Source of the DNA: Bryobacterales bacterium
GTDB lineage: Bacteria; Acidobacteriota; Terriglobia; Bryobacterales; Bryobacteraceae
Direction of reading: 5' to 3'
Length of the DNA: 64,000 nt
Assembly: GCA_016713735.1 (NCBI GenBank)
Contig: JADJOP010000001.1
Location: forward strand, 434,001 to 498,000
The position numbers and the translations under genes are program-made. This document shows positions 28,326-37,283 of this stretch, in pieces; positions within the stretch are counted from its first letter, which is position 1, and each line of letters starts with the position of its first letter. The notes under the pieces were generated by a model. It was not told the origin of the DNA and did not search any database. It was given only the letters and a program-made list of their open reading frames with translations.

Positions 28326-29411
28326 CTATCGCACGGAGGGGGCTGCCGGCGCGGGGGGCACTGAGTTTCGGGAGATAGCTTCTTTGGGCGCAACCGTGCG
28401 CTCCTGGAAGTAGCAGCCGGAGATGAGGTTGTCGCGCGCATCGGCGCCGAAGCGGAGGCTGGTTTGGTTGCCCGTGGTGAGGACTCCCGTGACGAGGTTG
28501 CGCGCCGTATAGAGGAAGACGGCGTCGGTGGAGTCGCGCACGGCGCCGGGGCCGATGACGTGGTGGCTCTCCAGACGGCGGTCGGGCCCGGTGCAATAGG
28601 GCCGTCCGCAGTAGGCGACGACGCCCTTCTTCACGCGGCGGATCTGGAACGAGGTGACGGTGACGGAGCGGGAGTCGATGAGTTCGATGCCGCTGCCGCG
28701 CGCGGCCGAATCGCCCTGGGCGATGACGTTGGTGATGAGGCCGTCTTCGGAGTTGGCGGCGGCGACGTGCATGGAGTTGCCGTTGGGGTAGGGCGAGAGA
28801 ACGCCGTCGATGAGGAAGCGGCGGGTTTTGAAGACGGCGGCGGTGTACCAGTCGGCGGGCGAGGGGCCGGTGCGGGTGATGTTGCGGAAGATGATGTCTT
28901 CGCAGTCGTCGTCGTTGTCGTTGCCGGCGGCCACAGCGGCGTAGCCGTCGGTGGAGATGTTCTCGACGGTGACGCGGCGCGAGTAGACGATCCAGATGCC
29001 CATGCGTGTTCCGGTGAAGTGGAAGCCGGAGATGTAGATGTCGGAATGGGCGATTCCCTTCCCCGTGCCGCCATCGCGGGGCGAGGGATTGCCGATGCGG
29101 AAGCCGTCTTTGGGAACGCCGAGCAGGGGGGTGGTATTGCGGATGACGACGCCGGGTCCGCCGAGCAGACAGGAGCCGGAGGCAAGCAGTTCGACATAGC
29201 CGGAGATGCGGTATTCGCCGGGGGGAAAGAGCAGGCAGCGTCCGGCGGCGGCGTGGAAGGCGCGCTGGAGGGCGGCGCGCTCGTCGGTTTCGCCGTCGCC
29301 GGTGGCGCCGAAGTCGCGGACGCTGAGCAAGGGGAGCGAGGGGCGCTCGACGGCCGGCAACAGAAACGGCGCGCACAGGCAGATGGCTTGCAGGAACAGG
29401 AGTGTTCTCAC
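28326..29411 (-). CDS. Exported right-handed beta-helix protein (pectate-lyase superfamily)
   Basis: A 361-residue protein starting with GTG at 29411 and a signal peptide (RTLLFLQAICLCAPFLLPAV). It opens with SVRDFGATGDGETDERAALQRAF, the hallmark of PF12708-type beta-helix proteins, and continues with regular coils (DIIFRNITRTG, GLITNVIAQG, NLVTGVLTTGN). Such folds serve as polysaccharide lyases, GH28-like hydrolases or phage-tail spikes; active-site residues could not be assigned. The SDR gene follows closely. Confidence 0.85.
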   Translation of the reverse strand: MRTLLFLQAICLCAPFLLPAVERPSLPLLSVRDFGATGDGETDERAALQRAFHAAAGRCLLFPPGEYRISGYVELLASGSCLLGGPGVVIRNTTPLLGVPKDGFRIGNPSPRDGGTGKGIAHSDIYISGFHFTGTRMGIWIVYSRRVTVENISTDGYAAVAAGNDNDDDCEDIIFRNITRTGPSPADWYTAAVFKTRRFLIDGVLSPYPNGNSMHVAAANSEDGLITNVIAQGDSAARGSGIELIDSRSVTVTSFQIRRVKKGVVAYCGRPYCTGPDRRLESHHVIGPGAVRDSTDAVFLYTARNLVTGVLTTGNQTSLRFGADARDNLISGCYFQERTVAPKEAISRNSVPPAPAAPSVR

Positions 29412-29471
29412 ACAAGGCAGTGGCCTGCGCGCGCCGTGATTCTCAGCAGTGCGCCTGGGGCGCGCTCCGAT

Positions 29472-32400
29472 CTAGAACACGAAGCGGGCGCTGATCTGGG
29501 CGCGGCGGGCGTTGGTGCCGTCGGGGAAGCCGGCCGAGGCCGAGCCTTCGCCGAAGCGCGGCGTGGGGCGGATGGCACCGGCGGTGGCTTGGAAGGCCTG
29601 GCCGCGGACGCTGGTGTCGGAGACGTTATTGAACACGTTGAAGACCTCGAAGTTGAGCTGGAGGTTCATGCGTTCGGTGAACGGAAGGATCTTGGTGAGG
29701 CGGGCGTCGGTGCGGAAGATGGCCTGCGCCGGGATGGAGGAGGCGGCCATGAAGGGAACGCGGGAGCTGCCGCCGAAGCCGTTCAGGCTGGTGGTGAAGG
29801 GCGCGCCGACGTAGGGGGTGCCCGACACGAAAATTGTCGGCGTGGAATATTGGGCCGAGCCGTAGGTGGTGATCTGGGAGAGCTGCCAGTTGTTCACCAG
29901 GAATTTGGCCACGGCACCGTCGCTGCTGCTCAGCTTCGGCTGGTGGATGGAGCTGAACGCCGCGCGGTGGCGTTGATCGAGCGCGCTGGTAGACTTGTCG
30001 GCCTTGTAGTTGCCGTTGGACACCGAGCGGACGCCGCTGAAGAAGATATTGTCGCTGCCGCCGCCCTGGTTGTAGTCGATGGCGTGCGACCAGGTGTAGC
30101 TGAACTGCACCTGGTGGGACTTGCGGCGCATCTTGATCTGCGTGACGAGGCCGTTGTACCAGCTCTGGCCGCCATTCTCGACCTGGTTGGCGCGGCGCCA
30201 ATTTCTGTTCACGCGGTTGGCGATGAGGTGGCCCGGCGTGGTGTAGGTTCCCGTCTGGTTGCCTGCCACGTCGAGGATGCGGTAGGTGACGTCAGGGCCA
30301 AGGGCCCCAATGTTGAGATCGCGAACGGTCCAGAGCTGAACGCCGCGGGACCAGAGGTAGCTGGCGTTGATGGAAACATCGCGGATGATTTCGCGTTCGA
30401 TGCCGAAGTCGGCCTGCTGGGTGTAGGGATTGCGGAAGTCGTCGCCGGCGAAGGTGACGTCGATGGTGCCGGCGGGCGGCTGGCGGTCGAGGCTGGGCAA
30501 CACCAAGGGGAAGATGGGGCCAGCGGCAAGGTCAGCGGCGACCGCGCCGTTCAAGCTGATGTTGCGCGTGTAGACTCCGTTGTTCTGGGTGAGGGTGTTC
30601 AGGACACCGCCGGGGTAGCGGCCGTAGAAGATGCCGTAGCCGCCGCGGAGAACGGTCTTGCTGTCGTCGAAGGCGTAGGCGAAGCCGAAACGCGGAGCGA
30701 AGTTGGTTTTGGTGGTGGGAATGCGGCCCGTTTGCGGGAAATCGGGGTTGGTGATGGTGGGTTGGGTGTAGTTGGAGTATTCGTAGCGCAGGCCGTAGTT
30801 CAGGGTGAGGTTTTTGGTGGCGCGGAACTGATCCTGGATATAGGCGGAATAGTCGCGGATGGTGACATCGACAATGGGATTGCCAAAGGCCTGGGAGAAG
30901 CTCTGCCAGCGCTTGGCTCCGGTGGTGTTGCCGCTGAAGTCGAGGGCGAAGTTAGTGAAGTTGGCGTAGTTGAAGGAGCCGCGGCCGTTGAAGAGCTGGT
31001 TGGAGTAGTCCTGCGTGCTCACGATATCGCCGCCCATTTTGAGGGTGTGGCGGCCAATGGTCCAGGTGAGGTTGTCGGCGATCTGGTGGCGGTTTTCGCT
31101 GGGGTTGAGGCGGGGCATGTAGTTGGCCACGCCGAGGTTGGAGACGCCCTGGACGGCGATGGCGATTCGGCCGGTTTCGGCGGGGAGATACTCAGGGTTG
31201 AGGTCGTCGAAGAGGCGATCCTTGAACCATCCGTAGCGGAGTTCGTTGACGACAGTGGAGGTGGGGATGGAGGTGTAGCTGACGCGGCCGTAGCGGGTGC
31301 GGACGGTGGAGTCGCCGTTGCCGCCAATGCCTGCCCCGTTGTTGAGAGCGGCGCCGGTCTGAATGCCCATCGGGGAGATCCACTTCAGGTAGTTGAAGGA
31401 GAAACTGAAGCTGTGGCGGTCAGCGGGCCGCCAGTCGATTTTGCCGAAGCCGAGGTCGGAGTTGGCCGTACGGGGGATGGTTGTGTTATGGCGTTTGGTG
31501 ATGAAGTTCACCGCGGCGTCGCACTGGGCCTGTGAGGCCGTGCAGGCGCCGACGAAAGCGCCGGCGGCGTTGAACAGCGGCGAGGAGTTCATCGTGGCCA
31601 GCAGCGGGAAGTCGCGGCGCACGAGTTCGGCGTTGAAGAAGTAGAAGAGCTTGTCCTTGACGATGGCGCCGCCGACTGAGCCGCCCACCTGGTTGCGGGT
31701 TTCCTTGGGGACGCTGGAGGCATAGCGGTCGCGGGCGGCGAAGTCCTGGTTGCGGTAGAACCAGTAGCCGGTGCCGTGAATGTCATTGCTGCCGGAGCGG
31801 GTGACCGTATTGATGACGCCGCCGGTGGCGCGGCCGTATTCAGCCGAGTAACCGCTGGAGAGCACCTCGAACTCCTGGACGGCGTCCTGGGAGATCTGCG
31901 TCGAGATGCGCGTGCGGCCCGCATTCTCGTTGTAATACTGATTGGTCGTATCGTTGCCGTCGGTGAGGAACGAGTTACCGCCGGCGATGCCGCGGAAGCT
32001 GACCAGGCCGAAGGTGCCGTCGGAGACCACGCCGGGAGCAAGCAGGACGAAGCTATCCACTCGGCGGCCGTTAATGGGGAGATTTTGAATCAACGCGCTG
32101 TTGACGACGGCGCTATTGCCGGTGCGGGTTTGCTCAATGACGGGAGCAAGATCAACCACTTCTACCTGCGTCGCGGCGGAGGCCACATTGATGGTGACGG
32201 GGAGATCGACCACCTGGCCGACGGCAACCTCAAACCCGCTCACCTCATAGGGCTGGAAGCCCTGTTTGTTAATGGTGACCTTGTAGCCGGCGGCGGGAAC
32301 CAGGGCGGGCGCCGTGAAGACGCCGGCGGCATTGGTGCTCAGTTCGCGGCGGATGCCTTTGGACTCATTGGCGACGACCACGGCCGCTTCGGGCACGACG

Positions 32401-32531
32401 GCTCCGGAGGCGTCGCGAACGACGCCGGAGACACCACCCATGCCGGCGATTGCCTGAGCGGAAGCCGAATGGGGATGGAAAAGAGCAAGAGCGAGGAGCC
32501 CCAGAGTAAGGGACAGTCGAAGTGACTTCAT
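29472..32531 (-). CDS. TonB-dependent receptor, Oar-like (receptor 1)
   Basis: A 1019-residue outer-membrane transporter. The start at 32531 (MKSLRLSLTLGLLAL) was preferred because it has AAGAGG upstream and begins the signal peptide directly. After the signal comes a carboxypeptidase-regulatory-like domain (GVSGVVRDASGAVVPEA), then a plug domain (NLPINGRRVDSFVLLAPG, YSAEYGRATGGVINTVTRSG) and a long barrel ending in Phe (ISARFVF). This architecture is typical of the large receptor sets of Acidobacteriota and of Oar in Myxococcus. No TonB, ExbB or ligand-processing partner is adjacent apart from carbohydrate genes downstream. Substrate unknown. Confidence 0.92.
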   Translation of the reverse strand: MKSLRLSLTLGLLALALFHPHSASAQAIAGMGGVSGVVRDASGAVVPEAAVVVANESKGIRRELSTNAAGVFTAPALVPAAGYKVTINKQGFQPYEVSGFEVAVGQVVDLPVTINVASAATQVEVVDLAPVIEQTRTGNSAVVNSALIQNLPINGRRVDSFVLLAPGVVSDGTFGLVSFRGIAGGNSFLTDGNDTTNQYYNENAGRTRISTQISQDAVQEFEVLSSGYSAEYGRATGGVINTVTRSGSNDIHGTGYWFYRNQDFAARDRYASSVPKETRNQVGGSVGGAIVKDKLFYFFNAELVRRDFPLLATMNSSPLFNAAGAFVGACTASQAQCDAAVNFITKRHNTTIPRTANSDLGFGKIDWRPADRHSFSFSFNYLKWISPMGIQTGAALNNGAGIGGNGDSTVRTRYGRVSYTSIPTSTVVNELRYGWFKDRLFDDLNPEYLPAETGRIAIAVQGVSNLGVANYMPRLNPSENRHQIADNLTWTIGRHTLKMGGDIVSTQDYSNQLFNGRGSFNYANFTNFALDFSGNTTGAKRWQSFSQAFGNPIVDVTIRDYSAYIQDQFRATKNLTLNYGLRYEYSNYTQPTITNPDFPQTGRIPTTKTNFAPRFGFAYAFDDSKTVLRGGYGIFYGRYPGGVLNTLTQNNGVYTRNISLNGAVAADLAAGPIFPLVLPSLDRQPPAGTIDVTFAGDDFRNPYTQQADFGIEREIIRDVSINASYLWSRGVQLWTVRDLNIGALGPDVTYRILDVAGNQTGTYTTPGHLIANRVNRNWRRANQVENGGQSWYNGLVTQIKMRRKSHQVQFSYTWSHAIDYNQGGGSDNIFFSGVRSVSNGNYKADKSTSALDQRHRAAFSSIHQPKLSSSDGAVAKFLVNNWQLSQITTYGSAQYSTPTIFVSGTPYVGAPFTTSLNGFGGSSRVPFMAASSIPAQAIFRTDARLTKILPFTERMNLQLNFEVFNVFNNVSDTSVRGQAFQATAGAIRPTPRFGEGSASAGFPDGTNARRAQISARFVF

Positions 32532-32541
32532 GTGTGGATAG

Positions 32542-32560
32542 ACCTCTTCCAATAGGGTAC
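32542..32560 (-). promoter_or_regulatory. Shared leader element of TonB receptor 1
   Basis: The minus strand reads CTATTGGAAGAGGTCTAT shortly before the start of receptor 1. Nearly the same string, CTATTGGAAAGGGTCTAT, precedes receptor 2. It includes the ribosome-binding site. Confidence 0.5.
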
Positions 32561-32631
32561 CCCACGTCCAAGTGAATAATCAGTGAAGACACTGAGCAGG
32601 AAGCCCAGGATTTGAGGCCTCAGGCGAAAAT

Positions 32632-33384
32632 TCAGGAGTTTTTCTCAGCGAGCAGAAGTAGGGACTGGCCGAGCGGAAATCCGCCGCCTGTTTTGAGCCA
32701 GGCGGCCTCCAAGGCGAGCGGCGCATGGAGCAGGGCGTCCATCCAGCCCGGAACGGGTTCGACCCCGCTGGAGGGAGCCGCTTTCGACAACGGTTCCCAG
32801 AGGCGAAACTTGGCCAGCGCCACCGGGAAGAGCAGCGAGTTGGCGTAGGTGGCGCGGAGGATGCGGTAGCCCTGTGCGCGGACCGCGTCCACCAGCCGGC
32901 CACGTGTGAATCGCTGTCTCTCCTCCGCCCAGATGGAATGGTTGCTGCGCAGGAGATCGAGAGCCGAGACGCGCAGCACGAGCAGGCCGCCTGGGCGGGT
33001 GACGCGTGCGAACTCGGCAAGCGGTTCGGATTCGCGGCCGCGCGGCAGGTGCACGATGACGTCCATGGAGACAACCGCGTCAAAGGCCCCGGAACGATAG
33101 GGCAGGCGGCAAATATCGGCCTGGACCATCCGCGGCGCGCCGAGCTGTTTGCCAAAAGCAAGGCCCTCCCAGCCGAGGTCCAGGGAGTGCATGCGCCAGC
33201 CATAGCGCTGGGCCAGTTGGACGGAGAAATGGCCCGTGCCGCAGCCGGCTTCGAGGACGGTGTTCAGCGGGTGGGCGCGGGCCACGGGATCGAGGACGGC
33301 AAACGTGATTTTGCGCATGCCGCGGTACCACCAGAAGTCCTGTTCGGACTGGGCGATGTTGGCGAATTCCGCCGGGTTCATCAT
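32632..33384 (-). CDS. Class I SAM-dependent methyltransferase
   Basis: A 250-residue protein with the Rossmann methyltransferase motif I (VLEAGCGTGHFS), motif II acidic end (HSLDLGWEG), ADICRLPYRSGAFDAVVSMDV and a post-motif strand (PGGLLVLRVSALDLL). The ~100-residue C-terminal part (YANSLLFPVALAKFRL) is typical of methyltransferases of glycan and lipid modification clusters. Its ATG overlaps the epimerase stop by 4 bp, so the pair is one unit. The methyl acceptor is unknown. Confidence 0.88.
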   Translation of the reverse strand: MMNPAEFANIAQSEQDFWWYRGMRKITFAVLDPVARAHPLNTVLEAGCGTGHFSVQLAQRYGWRMHSLDLGWEGLAFGKQLGAPRMVQADICRLPYRSGAFDAVVSMDVIVHLPRGRESEPLAEFARVTRPGGLLVLRVSALDLLRSNHSIWAEERQRFTRGRLVDAVRAQGYRILRATYANSLLFPVALAKFRLWEPLSKAAPSSGVEPVPGWMDALLHAPLALEAAWLKTGGGFPLGQSLLLLAEKNS

Positions 33385-34436
33385 GTGGGCGACAACCTAT
33401 ACGAGCCCTTCTGCATGAGGATGTGACGGAGCTTGCATTCGGGTTCGGTGATGCCGGGCGGCAGGTAGCGGGGAAGACACTGGCGGTAGTAGTCGAGCGT
33501 CATGCCAATGCCATCCTGGAACCGGACCTTGGGCGACCAACCGAGTTCGCGGCCGATTCGGCTGGAGTCGGTGTAGTAGCTGCCGATATCGATCTGCTTG
33601 CGATCCGGAGGGAACTCGCGGAACTCAGGCGGTTCCATGCCCCCGGCTTCCGTGCATATGGCGGCAATCTGGCTCAGGGAAAGCGCCTCCGGGCCACCCA
33701 CGTTATACTCACGCGATTGCAGCCGTTCGGCCGCGCCGGCGAGCATGGCCTCGACGACGTCATCGACGTAAGCCGGGTCGCGCAACTGGCTGCCATCGCC
33801 GAACACTTGCAGGCGGGCGGCGGCGAGCGATTTACGGATGTAGTTGGAGAGGAAGCCCTGGCAGGGAACGTCGAGGGCCATGCGGGGGCCGTAGACGTTG
33901 GTGAGGCGGAGAACCACCGCGTCGAGGTCGCCGGAGCGGGAGAACATGAGGTGGTACATGGTGGCGGCATATTTGTGCACGCCGTTGAAGTCGACCGGAT
34001 TGACGGGGTGTAGCTCATCCACGGGGAGATAGTGCGGCGCCCCGTAGACCTGCCGTGTGCCGGCGTAGACCACTCGCGCGCCGGGAGTGAGCCGGATGCA
34101 AGCCTCCAGGAAGCGCATTTGCGACAGCGTGTTGATTTCCAGATCGCGCTCCGGATAGAGCATGGAGTGGATGTGGCTGATCTCGCCGGCGAGGTTGAAG
34201 ATGATGGGGACGCCTGCCAGTGCAGGCGCGATGCAATCCGGTTCGCCGATGTCGGCCTTGAGGATTTCGACCTTGCCGGAGGCGGGGGCGAGGTTAAAGA
34301 GGTTGGCTCCGCACCCCTGGACACACGAATCCACGACGGTCACGGACGCACCTCGCTCCACAAGCCGGAGCACGAGGTTGCTGCCGATGAAGCCGAGTCC
34401 ACCCGTTACGACGACCCTCTTCCCCTCGTAGGACAC
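33381..34436 (-). CDS. NAD-dependent epimerase/dehydratase (extended SDR) lacking the usual catalytic Tyr
   Basis: A 351-residue nucleotide-sugar enzyme of the UDP-glucose 4-epimerase superfamily, starting with GTG at 34436. The NAD motif is TGGLGFIG, followed by Asp in VVDSCVQG, IFNLAGEISH, and the sugar-binding LRLTNVYGPRM. The place of the normal YxxxK reads N-G-V-H-K, so the catalytic Tyr is replaced by Asn while the Lys remains; the preceding Ser position reads AGTRQVYG. The following gene is a methyltransferase. Together they suggest synthesis or tailoring of an unusual sugar. Confidence 0.88.
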   Translation of the reverse strand: MSYEGKRVVVTGGLGFIGSNLVLRLVERGASVTVVDSCVQGCGANLFNLAPASGKVEILKADIGEPDCIAPALAGVPIIFNLAGEISHIHSMLYPERDLEINTLSQMRFLEACIRLTPGARVVYAGTRQVYGAPHYLPVDELHPVNPVDFNGVHKYAATMYHLMFSRSGDLDAVVLRLTNVYGPRMALDVPCQGFLSNYIRKSLAAARLQVFGDGSQLRDPAYVDDVVEAMLAGAAERLQSREYNVGGPEALSLSQIAAICTEAGGMEPPEFREFPPDRKQIDIGSYYTDSSRIGRELGWSPKVRFQDGIGMTLDYYRQCLPRYLPPGITEPECKLRHILMQKGSYRLSPT

Positions 34437-34517
34437 AAAGATTAATGATTACACCGCAAATGGGGCGGGGGCGCAAGTGGGACAGAGAAGGATAATCGGG
34501 ATCTTCAGGCCGGGTGA

Positions 34518-34523
34518 TATGAT
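34518..34523 (+). promoter_or_regulatory. Candidate -10 box (TATGAT), leaderless transcript
   Basis: TATGAT is followed by six bases and the ATG at 34530. No Shine-Dalgarno sequence fits between. Confidence 0.5.
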
Positions 34524-34529
34524 TCCGGC

Positions 34530-34949
34530 ATGGAGCGGGAAGGCAAGACCGTGCTAGCAGCGTGCGTCGTGACGTGGTTGGTGCTGACGGCACTCTACAC
34601 GGTTACCCGGTCGTGGCCGGAGGCGCTGGAGAAGGCCTTCGACGGCGCGATGTGGGTGGGCCTGATCACGTTTCTTGTTGTGAACGGGAACTCCATTCGC
34701 GGGCTGGTGACGGGGATGCAACTGGACCGGGCGATGCTGGGCCAGATCGAAGTGAACATTCAGAACCTGCGCATGCAGCAGGAACAGATTCAGGTGAATC
34801 TCCGGTTGATGGAGGCGCAGTACGCAGAACTGCAGCAGCGGAAGGACATGGTGCAATTGGTGCGGCCTGAGGTCGTGTTCGGGAAACCTCGGGTCACGGT
34901 GAAGCCGCAACTGTTCCGGGTGCTCGAAGCCGCACCTCCGGAGGAGTGA
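34530..34949 (+). CDS. Small membrane protein with coiled coil, unknown function
   Basis: A 139-residue protein with two probable membrane helices (VLAACVVTWLVLTALYTV and MWVGLITFLVVNG), then a helical, Gln/Glu-rich stretch (IQNLRMQQEQIQVNLRLMEAQYAELQQRK) that should form a coiled coil. It ends with a short beta-like tail. No family is recognised. It is divergent from the epimerase gene and convergent with the ribbon-helix-helix gene. Confidence 0.65.
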   Translation: MEREGKTVLAACVVTWLVLTALYTVTRSWPEALEKAFDGAMWVGLITFLVVNGNSIRGLVTGMQLDRAMLGQIEVNIQNLRMQQEQIQVNLRLMEAQYAELQQRKDMVQLVRPEVVFGKPRVTVKPQLFRVLEAAPPEE

Positions 34950-34969
34950 ATCGAGCGCTAGCGACCCAG

Positions 34970-35323
34970 CTATTTCTTGGCGCCCGCAAGCGTTGGTTCG
35001 CTCGCAGCGGCCGCCTGGCGTTGGGCGGCGCGCGCAAGACGGTCCAGCATGGGCACGCTGAGGATCTTCACTCGGTTCTCGTTATCGTTGAGAGAGGCAA
35101 TGGAATTCCCCGCCTTTACCTCTTGCCCGGCCCAGTGCAGCAACGTAAGAGCGTTGCTGAAGAGGTCCTTGTATGTGTCGATCCGGGCGTCCTTCATGAG
35201 AGCCTGAAGCTCCTGGACGTCCTCTTCGGGCAGTTCCAATTGAATACGCATTTCACCTCCGGCCGTTGGGCCGACTTTGTTTGCAGCGGCACGCCGGGAG
35301 GCGTATTGCTGCTCATGAGCCAT
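34970..35323 (-). CDS. Ribbon-helix-helix-like small protein
   Basis: A 117-residue protein. The core RIQLELPEEDVQELQALMKDARIDTYKDLFSNAL fits a MetJ/Arc-type fold: one strand then two helices, as in CopG-like regulators. The start at 35323 has AAGGA upstream; a second possible start (MRIQLEL, residue 25) would remove a basic N-terminal tail. The first codons overlap the end of the 67-residue gene upstream by 11 bp, so the pair is translationally coupled. A toxin partner was considered but none is recognised. Confidence 0.65.
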   Translation of the reverse strand: MAHEQQYASRRAAANKVGPTAGGEMRIQLELPEEDVQELQALMKDARIDTYKDLFSNALTLLHWAGQEVKAGNSIASLNDNENRVKILSVPMLDRLARAAQRQAAAASEPTLAGAKK

Positions 35324-35516
35324 CCAGTCCTTCTGGAAGGCGGACTATGACTGTGACCTCACAGGTTTCGCTGGCTGTCTCCAGCGGAATAAATTTCGGC
35401 GTCTTCCTTACCGGCGCTTGCGCCAGGAGAAGGCAACCATATTCGATGGTCGTGAACTTGCGGGGGATCAGCTCGACTAGGCCGATGTCCAAGACATCGT
35501 GATCATCGCGCAGCAT
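35313..35516 (-). CDS. 67-residue protein upstream of the ribbon-helix-helix gene
   Basis: A small, mixed alpha/beta-looking protein (MLRDDHDVLDIGLVELIPRKFTTIEYG, ending IVRLPEGLDGS). AAGGAG lies 5-6 nt before the ATG, and the gene overlaps the following one by 11 bp. These two points are the evidence that it is real. I recognise no family. The long upstream space (35517-35773) is AT-richer than the rest of the window and may hold its promoter. Confidence 0.55.
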   Translation of the reverse strand: MLRDDHDVLDIGLVELIPRKFTTIEYGCLLLAQAPVRKTPKFIPLETASETCEVTVIVRLPEGLDGS

Positions 35517-35773
35517 TGAAGCTCCTTGTCTACGCCCTCGCTAAGGGCCGTACGGTTTTGTGTATCTGTGACGCATGTGAGCAAACCCTTTCGTGAAAAA
35601 GTCGGTTAGGACCGATCTTCGATAATTATATGATGACTTGGTGATGAAATCAAGAGGTTTTCAGGAGCATGTAGAAGCATCCCGTCAAACTGCTGAGTGT
35701 ACGAGAATTCACACTCTCTACTCCTAAAGCCCCCACCCTCTCCAGCCGATTCTCCCCGCAAGGAGGATTACGC

Positions 35774-36403
35774 ATGTCGTACATCGAATACGTCACGATG
35801 GACCACGAGGCGGAAGATCCGATGCCGGATCTTCGTCGGACCAATGGTTTTTCGGAGGCCGATCTGGCGCGGAACCGTTCGGGGGCGATTAGCGACCAGC
35901 AGATGGGCAAGCTGTTTGGCCGGGCGTTCAAGCCGGTGGGCTATCCGCTGACCGCGCTGGCGGCGTGGCTGTTTGCCTGCTTCGTGGTGAAGATGGTGGT
36001 GCCGGACATCATTTTGGTCATCGTCGCCATGGTGGGGGGCAAGATGACGACGGCGATTTTCGGCGTCGTGACCCTGGGCTGCGTCGCAGCGGCGTTTGTC
36101 GGCTTCCTCAGGAGCAGCCGCTTAACGGTGTTGCTTCTGCAGGACTTGAGCCGGGGCAAGTCGGCCTATATGGATGGCCGCCTGCATGTGAGCAAAGCCG
36201 AGGAAGAGGGACTGGGGCTGGACAAGTTCCATGGGCGGAACCGGCGCACCCGGCACTACGTGATGAACAACGAGTATTTCGAGGTGGACGAAGAGGCGGC
36301 CGAGGTGGCCGAGCGCTTCGGATTGACGGGCCGTTACCGTCTCTACTTCGCGCCCAAGAGCAAGCTGCTGTTGTCGCTCGAACCTGCGCCGTCGGCGAAG
36401 TAG
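35774..36403 (+). CDS. Membrane protein of unknown function with two helices
   Basis: A 209-residue protein with AGGAGG at 35761-35766, seven bases before the ATG. The N-terminal 50 residues are soluble and charged. Two hydrophobic segments follow (TALAAWLFACFVVKMVVPDIILVIVAMV and FGVVTLGCVAAAFVGFL). The C-terminal 90 residues are soluble with FHGRNRRTRHYVMNNEYFEVDEEAAEVAERFG, which has the look of YcfL/YdjY-type helper domains that place a beta patch against the membrane. No family is assigned. It is convergent with the operon ending at 36408. Confidence 0.65.
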   Translation: MSYIEYVTMDHEAEDPMPDLRRTNGFSEADLARNRSGAISDQQMGKLFGRAFKPVGYPLTALAAWLFACFVVKMVVPDIILVIVAMVGGKMTTAIFGVVTLGCVAAAFVGFLRSSRLTVLLLQDLSRGKSAYMDGRLHVSKAEEEGLGLDKFHGRNRRTRHYVMNNEYFEVDEEAAEVAERFGLTGRYRLYFAPKSKLLLSLEPAPSAK

Positions 36404-36407
36404 GGGC

Positions 36408-37283
36408 CTATTCTTCCGCCCCGGCTGGCCGCAGGGCAGGTTCGGGGTACTGTGCCCGGAGGCGCTCGTACTCGCGCTTGAGGAGCGGGTTAGCGGGAAA
36501 CTCCCTGCTCAGGATTTCCAGCACGCGGACCGCATCGCGGGGGCGCTTTTCGCGGAGATGAATAATGGACAGCAGGATGCGCGCGAACGGCCCCATATAG
36601 AAGCCCTTGCGCGAGACGATTTCCAGGTTGTGGATCGCCTTCTCCTTGCTTCCTTCGGTCTCGGGGAAGCGAATGAACCACTTCACGAAGAAGGGCAGGC
36701 TGCCAATCATGTACTCGCTGATGCCGGATGTGAGCAGGGCATCGTAGAAGTCAGGCACACGTTTGCGCAACTCAATCGCGTGGGCCTGGCTCTGCTTGGC
36801 ATTGGAGAGGCTCTTCATGCGTTCCTTCTCGATGAAGGCGAGGTAGTCGGTGCGCAGCCCCTCCACCATGCACAGGGCGAAGAGCGCGCTCGAATCGTTG
36901 GGGCTTGTTTTCAGGCGTGTGTTGGCCAGAACCTCGGCCCGATCGACGTGGCGGTAGAAGCTCTCGCGGATTTTGGCGTCGGGATCGATGCGCTTATTGG
37001 AGCGGATGCGTTTGTCGTCGACGAAGAACTCGGCTTCCAGGATCTTCATCCGGTTCATCTCGTAGAACAGGTAGGCGGAGGCTTTAAAACCGGGGCCGAG
37101 CGGCTCATCGGGGTGGGAGGTAATGTAGGCGTCGAGGATGCGGTGAGCCGAAGTGAAGTCGAAGTTGTACATCCGGTCGAGCGCGGATTTGATCTCCGGG
37201 ATGGGATGCTTCACGGTTTCGGCTAGGGCGGAGACGGCAAACAGGAGGAGTCCCGCCGCGGCGGGGAGCAGGCGCCGCGTCAT
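36408..37283 (-). CDS. Exported helical-repeat protein
   Basis: A 291-residue protein with a signal peptide (MTRRLLPAAAGLLLFAVSALA). It is built from helical pairs resembling tetratricopeptide repeats (YNFDFTSAHRILDAYITSHPDEP, GFYMGPFARILLSIIHLREKRPRDAVRVLEILSREFP). Its start overlaps the glnE stop by 4 bp, so it is co-translated with a nitrogen-regulation gene, though a link in function is not evident. Family not named with confidence. Confidence 0.75.
   Translation of the reverse strand: MTRRLLPAAAGLLLFAVSALAETVKHPIPEIKSALDRMYNFDFTSAHRILDAYITSHPDEPLGPGFKASAYLFYEMNRMKILEAEFFVDDKRIRSNKRIDPDAKIRESFYRHVDRAEVLANTRLKTSPNDSSALFALCMVEGLRTDYLAFIEKERMKSLSNAKQSQAHAIELRKRVPDFYDALLTSGISEYMIGSLPFFVKWFIRFPETEGSKEKAIHNLEIVSRKGFYMGPFARILLSIIHLREKRPRDAVRVLEILSREFPANPLLKREYERLRAQYPEPALRPAGAEE

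Noticed and set aside
28464..31535. 1023-codon open frame on the plus strand
   Set aside because: It is antisense to the beta-helix gene and TonB receptor 1, has Gly/Val/Asp/Ala-rich composition with no domain, and results from high GC at third positions.
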